64,000 nucleotides of DNA from Acanthaster planci. Taxonomy: Eukaryota; Echinodermata; Asteroidea; Valvatida; Acanthasteridae. This document shows positions 12,701-24,700 of this stretch, one piece after another. How positions within the stretch are numbered: position 1 is the first letter of the stretch; the number at the start of each line of letters is the position of its first letter. A model generated the notes under the pieces. It saw only the letters and a list, made by a program, of their open reading frames with translations, was not told where the DNA came from and made no database searches. The position numbers were made by a program, and so were the translations under genes. The stretch spans positions 1 through 64,000 of the forward strand of contig NW_019091762.1 in NCBI RefSeq assembly GCF_001949145.1, given 5' to 3'.

Positions 12701-15700
12701 TTTACCTTGCGCCAAGCTTGCTTGAAGACAAATTCAATGTCATGCTTGCTTGAATAATGTGTCTGGTATACCACGAGGCAGAAGGACACAGATGCATTAC
12801 TTTATTTCATGTTCCACTCATGTTCATTTTATAACTAACACAAAACAGACGTGTATCTAAATTAGTTTACTTGGAGTATATCTTTAATGTTATGATGCCC
12901 CTAACCCTTATGTTTTTGAATCACCTGTAGGTATCTCAATAGTGTCTTTGAAAGAAATAATCATTTCAAATAAGTGTAGCTTCAGGCCGGTTGCCTGACC
13001 AGAGATAGGGGGGGTTCGTCAAACCCAAAAGTTGAACTTTTGTTACTGTTAACACATATTTTTATACAAAGGCCTATCACAATGTGCTTTGGCACACAAA
13101 ATCAAACAAATTCCATGTTTTTTGCAAACCGAAGGATGCATGTATAGACTTACATAGGCCTCCTACTTCAGTTTTCAGTATTCATGGGGTATTGTAACTT
13201 GGACGGGTATACAAATTTGCTCTTCACTCAGCACCTTGAATCTGGCACTGGGTGATGAGTGAATGATTTGACCATAATTACTAAAAAAATCTCAAAAAAT
13301 CCCACAAAAATTTTTAGAAGTTCTAAAAAAGTGATAAATTCTAGTAAATCATTATTACCTCCACTCACCGTACTAAAAATGAAAAGGAAAATCGGACCAA
13401 ATTAATATGTCACTGGAACCTACTGTTGTTTTTTGTGGCAACAGTTGCCTGAAGTGTGATGGTTTGAACACATTGCAGGAAGTTGCCCCAAATAATTTCA
13501 AAGTTATGTTTATAGCTCATAAGACTTCAAAGGCAAGTGCACCCCTGATTATTGAGGGTTTTATGTGATTTTTTTTTTGCTGTAATGTAGAAGTTCCATT
13601 TATAAAGTTTTCTTTGCAGACAGTGATTGATGTTAAATTGTTTGTTTTTAGAACCCTCTTAAGTTGGTTTGGGAAATTGTGCAGAAGGAAATTGATACAG
13701 ATTCCTTGGATGCTATGTATTCATCTGAGATGAAGTCTTTGGTACGTCAACTTTTGTCAAAGGTGAGTATACTTTATTTCATCTCAATAATAGGTACCAC
13801 AAGGTTAGCTGTTAAACCACTTGCTGCCGAGGAACCTGTTTCAAGCACCATGGGTTTATATGCAGAGCCGGGTTGCCTGAAATGGGACAAAAGAGCTGGT
13901 CCATGTAACAAAAGACAGTACTCGGAACAAAAGACCTGTTGGGAATTGCCATCATTTTTTGGCTTTCATTTTCCAAAGGTAATCTGTCACTGTTTTCAAA
14001 CAGTATACCACTGTTTTGGACATAGACCGCCCATGGATTAGCACCGCAGACAAAAGTTCTCCAGGGCCCTATTGATGAGTGACACAGCACCGCTGCATGC
14101 TCATTCAGCCACGTTTAAAAAGATGCCTCTCGCATTTACTGGGGGCAAAGGAAATTATGCAACCCCTCACAATTCTGGGCTCTCTTTACTGGGCGGTAGG
14201 CCTGGCTGAAATATTCAGGAGTCAATGAAGGCTACCTGTCAGCTTAGAGTAGCCACCAAAGAGTCATTTGCGTGGGTGTAAACGTCCATTTAATGAAATG
14301 ATGAATTTTTGAAGAATTTTGAAAACTGAAAATCTTAAATACCTCTTGTGCACTGCATTTTCAAAATACCTGCCAGCAAGTGGTTAAATCTGTACACCTT
14401 TTATTCTGTGTCAAACATTTCCGGGTAAAACCAAAAATGCAGATGGACTGCAAACGATTGTTGGAGGACAGACAAAGAATGGATTTATTTTTTCTGAGAT
14501 CACCATACTAAACAAAATGGCGTGTATCATTGAATCATGTATCATTTTCATTGTCCCCATATCACTACATTCCCAAATACTGAAATTTGCCTTAACCACT
14601 TCCTGCCGGGGACCCCGGGATCGGAGACGTATGGTTTATATGCGTGGCCGGGGTCTCCAAACTCGGACAAAGGAAACAAGGTCCTGTAACAAAAGACCGT
14701 ACTCCGAACAAAAGACCAGGCTGCTGGGCATTACTGACATTTTTCACTCTCAAAAGTGGTGATAATCCAGCGTTATTTTGAAACCCTATACCAGGCTTTG
14801 GGGCATTGAGAGCGAGCGGATTACCACCGGGGACAAAAGCGCTCCACCATCGCAGCGATGAGCCACACAGCACCGCTGCACGCTAATCTGGCCCCTATTG
14901 AAAAGAGGTCAGCAGTGCACTGAGCCGGGTTTGCTAACAAAAGACAGTTATATAACACCGCACAATCTGGGCTCTGTTTACAAGGCTGCAGGCCTGGCTG
15001 AAATACTTGGGTGTCAATGAAAGTCACCTATCAACTTAGAATAGTGCCTGAAGATTACTTCGTGCAGCTATAAACAACCGTTAAATGAAATGATGAATTT
15101 TTGAAGCATTTTGAAAACGGAAAAAATGATTGTCATGCCGGCCCAGCATCATCAACATTGGAAAATGCCCCGGCACGAAGTGGTTAAATATGATTTAGGA
15201 TGGACAGTCTCACTCACAAAGGAACAATAGCCAACATGAGGCACAATCGATATCATTTGTAGGTACATGTACATGTATGCATGTGTGACCATGTATGTGT
15301 GTAGACTAGCCCGCTTGTATGTGGATTTATTGTGATGTGGAAACTCTTGCTTTGTGTTATTACTACAGAAGCAAGGATTTTACCTCAAAAATCATCAAAC
15401 CAAAAACACACACACAGACAGATTAGCTTTTGTGACTTCACTCACCGAAAACTTCATTAGATATCTTGTTAGTTTCAGTAATTTTTAAGAAAGTTTGCCT
15501 GACATACATGTATGCATCTTATGTTGCCAGCTGTGGTCATGTATCGTTGTGGCTCCATTGCTAGAATCACGGCCCACCAATGATAGTTCCAATTTAGCAG
15601 TGGGAAAATGAGTTTAACTGCATCGCATATTGCATGTCATTTTGACATGAATGACTCAAGGAAAACTCATATGGGAAACTTGATTTCATTTTGCAATTGG

Positions 15701-18700
15701 ATATCCAGTGAGAATTACCAGAAAGGTAAAATATTGAAGGAAATGAACATACATGTATATCAAACAAAATACTTGAATTTCTGTTTTATTTATTTTTAAC
15801 TTGATTTTTGGCTTGTTAGTTGGAAGTGTTAACCCAAAATCCTTATGAAGAAGCATTCCTGAGGCAGGCTACCATATGTTGAATGGGCCAGTGTTGGGAA
15901 TGGATGTATCAGCCACTGAAACTGCTATACCGAACCTCCACTACAATAAACATTTTGTGCGGACCCTGTTGTGTTCGCTTTAGCAGTGATGGACTCTACA
16001 TGTATCTACCTTGCATGCTATCTACAGTGGAATGTTACATATTACACTTTAGGCCTTTTCACACTATGAACGTCTTATCAATGTCGAAATCTACACAGTT
16101 CCAACCCATGTTGACTTCTTAAAATTTCAACACGGTTCAATTCCGCCCCATTTTCACACCCACTATCACACTGCTGAACACAGTGCCAGCATTTTTGCTA
16201 CACGTGTAATGTTTGGACCCGTGTATTGTGTGATTGTTTCACACTTACGAAACACCCGCGCATCCGACACGGGTCAAATTGCTTCTTTTGAGAAACGACT
16301 TGCTGTTTCTTGTCGTGCCATCAAGCTGGCTTTGGATGAAGCTGTCAGCCCAAATTGCCAACAGAGCCTTCACCTTCTCTTTCCATGTCGGCCTTTTTTC
16401 AGATTGAAAGCCTTTAATTTATCTGACATGTTGGATGTTTTTTGCAAGAGCAAAATCAAAGCCAGTACGATTACCAAGAATGCACGCAAAAATAAGGGCA
16501 TGTCGCACGTCAAAGGTAAATTCCTTTTTTGTTGGCATCCTATTACGACAGTGTGCATGTGAGTTCGCCCTCACGATATTTACACGGGTCGAACAATAAC
16601 CCACTTAAGTTCACACTATGGCTTTCAACACGTGTTGGATGTCTCAACACAGGTCGAGAGCTCTCAAACCACCTCCCGAGCAGGGTTGGTTTCGACACGG
16701 GTCAACCGCTCTACACGGGTTAGTGCCATGTTCAAATGGTGTAGGGGGAAAAGGTTGGTGACTTTTACACGGGTTAGACCCGTGTCCAACCCAGAGATTT
16801 TGTGTAGTGTGAAAAGGCCTATAGGCACCATTTATTTCTGTAACTTGACAGGAAAGAGTCTTATTGTTGGTTTAGGATATTGGCCTCTTTAAATAAAAAG
16901 GTGATACAACATGAAGAGACAAAAGGAAGATAAGCTCTTTTTTCTGTGACCTAATGTTGGCGGTTATTTGTGTGTGTGTGTTTATGAAGTGCAAAGAGGT
17001 ATACATTATGCCCCACAGAAAGGGTTCATCTGTGCTTTCATTATTAAACAACAACTAAATCACAAAATTTATTTGTAAGATTTTTATATTGAGCAGGTAC
17101 TCCTAGCTCCTCATCTAAACCAGTAGTTTTATAAAATTTCCTTGATTCCTGAATGTACAATTCAAATAAATGCCTATTTTGGAACTGTGCCCAGGTATCA
17201 TGCCTTATTAAAATGAAGTGCTTTGTTAGGTCGATTGCGTAAATATCCTTTATCTTGTGTGAAGGGAAGGCATTTGGGGCTTTGTGCCTAGGCCAAGGTG
17301 TCAGATGGCAAGTGATCAAGAGTGTACCTCCATAGCCCTGGAGTCTCCACAAAAAAAGTTACAGTTGTTGCTTAAAAAAGAAAAAAAGACAGCAAAATAA
17401 CTCAGGGCTACTCTTCACATTTAGTCTTACCATCCAAAAAGCTGTTATGATCAACTGACCATAGTGGAGTCAGGTGTGAATGAAATTGAGTAACACTGAG
17501 AAAGGCATGAGCAAGGGCAAATCGTATCTGCACAATAAAAATGTTCAAAATTAACTCTGGGGTTTTTTATTTCATACTCTCTAGACAGACAATTTTTGGG
17601 GGAAGCACTGCATTTAAAACAGTGCAAGCCATTATGTGATTAGTTGACTATTTTCTGAGTTCATAGAGATTTTGGCATGGATTTTGCATTAAATAGCAAT
17701 TTAATTAGTCATGAAACTTCTAGATTGATATTTGTGAAGTGCATGTAAATTTTCCACATTTCATATCTGATCTATTGAGAAATTGTAAAATGCTTCGAAT
17801 GGAAGATGTGACAGCTTATCTCTTTGGTATCACCAGGATCCAGAAAAGAGACCTACTGCAGTTGAGTTATTGAGGCATCTGGTGACAGAGGCCACCAATG
17901 AGTAAGTTGGATAAACTAGGAAAAGAGGTTTGCGGTAGCACTGTGTAAGGATATTTCTTTCTGAATATGTGTGGTTCTGAAAGAACCAGAGGGTACTCAA
18001 CGTTTGGACAGTATGCTCTGTCCATCGTTAGGATATTCAATATACAGACATTGACTGCATCCATTGGTATAGTAAAACTAGCCCAAGGCAAATTGGCTTT
18101 GCCTCAGGAAAATAGAATGCCTCATGGATCACCCAGGGTGACTAGTTTTACTATATCAAGAGATAAAGCAGTCACCATTTGTTTTATAACATTTCATCCA
18201 CAGATTCTCTACAATTTAAGCTAAAAATCAATGAAAACACCAGAGAGCAATGCGTCAGTGTTAGAAAGTGTGTACCAACAACATACAATACAGTGTGTGA
18301 CATACACGTACCTGACCTGATTACTTGCATCTTTGTTCTCTTAACTTATTCAATTTGTAGCTGGTACAGAGCCTGGTTAACCTATTTGAGAGTGACAGAT
18401 AAAGGTTTAAACATGGTTCATGGTATGAGACAAAATACATGCCGGGCACTTGTCCTGGTTTCGTTACTACGTAAGCATTGTCGACTATCAATATATTGAT
18501 ATTGTCGATATTGGTTTGATAACAATATCACCAATGTTAGTAATTTGGTAATATCGATATATCAAAAATATCAAACGTTTGAAAACATCGATATTGAAAA
18601 TATCACTACTTAGCAAACAAACTTTCCTAAAAAATACGAAGGTGCATCGTCACATTATCATAAGTTTTGATAAGCCACGGCTTATGTTTGTTCTCACACT

Positions 18701-21700
18701 GAGTGAAAAATGTTCTTGTAGCTTATACTCTGGTTGGCTAATACTAATGATAATGAAGAATAAATTCAGTCACCCATCTTACCATAGTCTCGCACTCAAT
18801 AATTCACATACACATTGCCTCAAAAAATCACCAAATTTATCCCCAAAACAGAGAATTATTTGTTAACCAAAAGTACGTAAGCTAATACTACGTGCTGAAG
18901 ATATCGTTATGCACGGCTGCGTGTATCCCATTCCCTGTAGGCAATGTACGCAATACGAACACTGGGATATGTCACTAAAGGGAATTTTATCAGCAATTCA
19001 CGCCTGTTATAATACTGTTATGAAAGTTGAAATGAATAAACTTTGATATGTCAATAATATCGACATACAAAACCGCAAAATTGATATCGGCAAATATACG
19101 ATATTGACGGTGCCTATTGATACAGATATAGTTCTTTGGTTGCTAAGGGTATAGTTCTGTTTCACAGGAAAGCTGCAGGTGTAAAGTCTTTAAAGTGGTG
19201 GTACGAAAATAGCAAATCACCAATTTAAATAAATGGCTTTTTTTTTAAATCACTGATTTAAGTCAACATATTTAATTTTTGGGGTAAAAAGACAAAATGT
19301 TTCAATATTTTTTGACTGATTTGAAATGTTTGCAGGTTTTGCACATTTCAAACAGTAGATCCCCCCTCCCCATGAGCCTTCCAGTTACTAGTATTAGCCA
19401 CTTCCTGCTGGGGAACCCCATTTCGAGCACCATGGGTTTATACGCAGAGTCAGGGTGCTCAAAATGGGACAAAAGAGCTGGTCCGTGTAACAAAAGACAG
19501 TACTCTGAACAAAAGACCTGCTGCTGGGAATTGCCATCATTTTTCGGCTTGCATTTTCCAAAGGTAATCTGTCACTGTTTTCAAACAGTATACCCCTGTT
19601 TTGGGCATAGGGTGCCCACGGATTAGTACCATGGACAAAAGTTCTCCAGGGCCCCATTGATGAGCGACACAGCACTGCTGCATGCTAATCCAGCCGTGTT
19701 TTGAAAGATGCCACTCGCATTCACTGGGGACAAGGGAAATTACGCAACACCCCACAATTCTGGGCTTTCTTTACAGGGCGGCAGGCCTGGCTGAAATACT
19801 CAGGAGTCAATGAAGTTATGAATTTTTGAAGAATTTTGAAAACTGAAAATCTGGAATATCTCCCGTATGTGTGCACAGCAGTTTTTAAAGCACCTGGCAG
19901 CCTGTGGTTAAAGAAGTATGAGTGCACATGTGTTACACAAAATCTGGGTTTACAAGATTTTTATGTTCAATTCTGTCCACTTGTTTTGATTAAATCACCT
20001 TTTTGGATTCAGTAAGTGTATTTGATGCGAAGGATTTATTATCATGATTTAATTTTACTTCATTTAATTTGCCCACTGCATAGTTTAATCATAGAGGAAG
20101 GACACCGAATGAGTTAGAAATCTGGCACTTCAACGTACCTGATGAGCATTGCCACCTGGTCAGACAAACAATAATAAACACTCCAAAAATGCCCGATTAC
20201 TGCCTACAGGTTAGCCATACAAGTGGGGACTGGTAATATCCTAGCATAATTTTGCCTATTTTGTTTGCAATTAACTAGAACTTATCACTGTGACCAGGAA
20301 ATAAAGAACGAAAAATCTCTAGCATTAGATCTACTTTTGCCAGCAAACTTTTTACTTTGACACGCTGTTCCGTTATCCATGCAATGTTTGTAATTTTATT
20401 TTGTCTCTCCAAAACATCAGTTTTCAAAGTCTTTGTATGAATTTGGCTAAGACTGGCCAACAACAAGTTGGCTACCACTGGACAATTATAATAAACAAAA
20501 TGCAGTATTTTATCACAAAGAGTGCGCAAGAAATCTCATGAACATTGCATTTGAAAGTTAATGCTGCGAAAAGGAATGGGAAAAAATGCGAAAGCAATTC
20601 GCATTTGGCATTTTGACGACAACTTCCCCCCCCCCGTGAATTTGCAGTGAATTGGATGCGAAAGGGACAAACGACGTGCGAAAACAGTGCAAATGTTTTG
20701 CGAACACGGCGTGAAAATTTTGCGAAAGCAGTTGGAAAGGTTCTGAAAATTATGCGGAAAAATGCGAAAGCATGAAGCATGGTGCAGCAAATGCTCCATG
20801 CTGGCCCCACGCACATATGCAGTGAAGAGTCCATTATGCACATTACGCAGGCTGTGCTGCGCTTGGGGCCGGTCGGGGCCAACTCACCACATGGAGTGTG
20901 CAGTTGTAGTCTAGTAGTAGCGATTTCCTCAGCCAAGCCGTCCGCTCCATGCAGCGCTATCGAGAGCACATGCTCACCACGGCGAGGTGCGTCTGCATGG
21001 CGCAGTGGTTTTCTTGGATTACCATAAATAAATACTTGTCAATGTTGAAGAATAAATTTTTAAAAGTTGTCCCCGAGTTATGAAGTCACGGAGCACATGA
21101 ATTGTGTCTTAAAATAAACTTAACTTGCTCTGCTGTGGCAACATGGGTTATTTGCCCACTTTTTATTTATTCTCGTGGTGTAGTTTGGCACACAAAATAA
21201 TCAACATTGAGATACTACATCATGTAGTATCTTACCAAAAGGTTGCTTTCTACCGAAAATAAAATCAGCTGCTTTAATTGTAGGTGTATCTTCATGTAGC
21301 AAATCTCGTCTTTATGCCGATTGTGCTCGGCATGACATATCAGGTCTGTTTTCACTTGGGTTTTCTGATGACATGTCACTTTCTGTGGTCACATGGCTAT
21401 TGGGAAAAGTCAGCAATTTGACCATGAATGGGCATGCAGTAGCAGTCAGGATGTCGCGGTGGGTGTAGATGCAGTGTGTGTACCACGATGCAGCATGCAC
21501 GAGGCGGCGTGTTTTATTATTTATTCATGCTTATTCTTTTTCATCACATACAAGATGGGCAAAGGAGAGGCAAAAGCTATGACAATCACTGTGGCCAAAG
21601 ACCTGCCATTCCACATCAAGTTGTGTACAGAGTAAATAAATTTAAATAAAAATACGAATATATAACAGTATTTGAAGCCAATAGTTAGAACTTAAAAATA

Positions 21701-24700
21701 TTAAATATAAAAGAGGAATGACTGGAAATGAATAAACATAATGTAAGCAATTAAATATGAAATTAAATAAGTTAAATGAATAAACAATAATTACACAATA
21801 AATAAGGACATGATAAACAGTTTAAATACAAAATGATACATGTGTAAGAAAAGAGTAGGTACATGTAAGTATACGATAAATGTAATGAAAGCCTACAGGA
21901 TAATTGACAAACAGAAGGCTGAAATAGTACTTAAAATGATAAGAAGACCTGCTGCTCCTCATCAAGGTACATGTAGGTAGAATATATAAAAATAATAATG
22001 CTTCATTTCATCACTTTAAGATAAAATTCATTATTCTCATCAGCAGGCACACATTATGCATGCCAGGATCCAGGTTGCAGCCTATTGTCAATATAGAGGC
22101 AAAAGACCTGTAAATAGTATTGAGCAGGCTAAGGACACCAGAGAAGTTAGGATTTTAAAGGCCATTTCGATAGCAGTTGTTATCAAACAATTCTATACGA
22201 GGTTATTTCGGGAGGCGCTGTAGCAAGTTTTCTTAATATTGTTGTTTCATCCAACTGCCACTCCAGCATTTTGGCCTTGTAAGAGCAGTGTTTCTCTTGA
22301 GTGTATAGCATAGGCCTACGTCGGAGGAATAACTGTCCCACTTGCCGGCGGGCTAAACTGAGGGGTTTTACCTTCCAAGATGCCACGCCAGAGGCTAGAA
22401 TTGCTAAAATATGCAGAAATAGTTTGCATGGCCGCTGTGCAATTCCCTGGCCTAGGCTGGCGCATTTACGATGAGCAATTCCACCTGCATATGGAAGCGA
22501 ACCTGTCCCGTTCATGGGCTACCATGGACATGGAACTGTGGGTTACTGTCGCTGCGGGTGGCAGCTTGTTACCTACGGTTAATACTTCTGCGAATACAGT
22601 TGTTGAGGCCGCTTCAAACCACTGGACTAAGCACATCTGCTTTGCGTTTAATTCCGCTTTGGGTTGCCGGTGGAATCCCTGCCGGTATGTACATCGTTGC
22701 AGTCAGTGCACAAGGCTGGGACACGGTGCGGGGTCATGTAGAACGGGCATGCAGCCTCCCATGCAAGGAGGCACCACCACCAAGCATTCAATCCCTCCCA
22801 TTAGTGTTACGTACACGCTCTCCATCTACAGCGTTGGGAATGTGAAGAGCATTCCGGCCGGCGATAACCAGCAATGCGGGGCACTAGCACGAGCACTAGG
22901 TCTAATAAACAGAACCCGCAAGCGAATTTTTGTGCTTCCAACACCCATTAAGTTGGCTGTTCTTCAGCAGTGGTTGGCACATTATCTGTATGAGTCAGCG
23001 GCAGATTCACTCAGACAAGATTTTCTCGGGGATTTACCCTTGGTTTTAAGGGTCCTAGACACTGAAGAGGCACTGTGTAAATAAGTGGGCACGTCCCTTG
23101 GCTGTCGTTTCGGTGTGTCGGTGCTCAACCACCACAGTTTAAGTGGTCCCAATTCGGGCTGTTTCCGCTACAACGGTGTTCACCTGTCGGATACTGACAA
23201 CACACATTTCAGGCCCAACCTTCACAACTGTATTAATGCCTCGTTTGTTTAGAGTTTCATAACTGTTACACGACACAATTGCATGCCATTTTGATGACGA
23301 TTCAGACTTTTCAGTGTATGATGCTGCCGGTCGTCCCAGTAGGACGTGCGCTGCGCATATGGCAGGAAATGTCTGGGAGCGACAGGCAACAGTGCCTGAA
23401 TTTAAAATAAATAAACAAATAGCTCAGATGAAGACTTTGACTTTGCCCTTAAAGTGTTAAGGTAACAAATTAGCGTTCAATCTTTACAACAGTACGCCAA
23501 GCCCTCGCTAGTTCTGGGCTTCCAATTTTGACTGTATTTGCCAACAATGGAAACAATCGGTGTACTTTCTGAAATTCATTTTGATAAGTAATTTAGCCAC
23601 GTAATAAGAACTTCTAGTCAAGAAACCAAATGAAAAACACTGTGACTACCACCCATTTCTTCCAATGGGCTTAGTTTTCTGGTTGGTAAGCGTGCCATGT
23701 TTTTTGGGCCCACAGGATGCTAAGCGTGGTTAGGATTTGGGCAAGCGTGCCCAGTGTTTTTTGTGCCCACAGGATGCCAAGCATGGCAAGGATTTGGGCA
23801 AGCGTGCCCCCATGTTTTATGGTCAATTTAGGCTATGCCAAAAATTATGATTTAGAAACTCAAAGAAAAAGGTAAGCGGCACAAAGAACTATGCCCTTAA
23901 AGTCAATCACTTGTTTCAAGTTGTGTTTTGTGTGTTGTCTTAGAAACATAGACCTGGAGGAGAAAATACAATGGACTGCCAACTCCAGCGGGCGCACGTC
24001 AATCTTGCGTCAACCGGAAGTGCCGAATTTACTGGCACAGACAACTTCCGTTTTGCTGTCGTCGGTATGTTAAATCGTGCTGCGTGCATAAGGTGTTGAT
24101 CTTTCCTCCTCAAATTTGCATAAATGTCCCGGTAATAATTGTGCAAAAATTGGAAGCAGTGCCTAAAGTTGCAAATTGGGGTTGAGTTTCTGTGGTATAC
24201 CGAAGAGGTCAGATCCAGCCCCAAAGCGGCAAAAAGATGAGGCGGAACAGAAAGCGAACGACAAGAATGAAGGCAACACAATACATGTAGTTTGCAATTG
24301 TCAACATAGCGTTGTTAAAAAGGTGAGTTCATAGATTTAAATATCTGTACATTTACTACATTAGGGACTAAAGACCAAAGTGTTTTCTTCCTCGACTCAG
24401 TTGAAACATTGTCAGCTTATGATGTACAAGTCGTTTTTGTGCCAAAGTTTGTGGTGATAACATTAACATTAATAAAAACCGCATGTACAAAAAATTAAAA
24501 CAAATTAATAAGGAAAAATGACTTGGTTTGCTTGTAGTTTGGTGCAGTATTCTTTTGCACTTCACCGTTAGTCTCCTTATATTTTATTTTGTGGTATATG
24601 CAGGTGCCTGCATCATAGCCTATTCACTTAATTTCTGCCCACATCTTCACTATATGTAGTAAGTCATCAAAATGAGTCCTGGTAAGTGCATTGAGATGGT

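Noticed and set aside
16209-16562. 117-codon ORF inside the ACACGGGT element as its transposase
   Set aside because: No catalytic or HTH motif, and far too short; the element looks non-autonomous.
20472-20969. 165-codon minus-strand ORF
   Set aside because: Lies across the D element/insertion junction and the GCGAAA array; composition follows the repeat.
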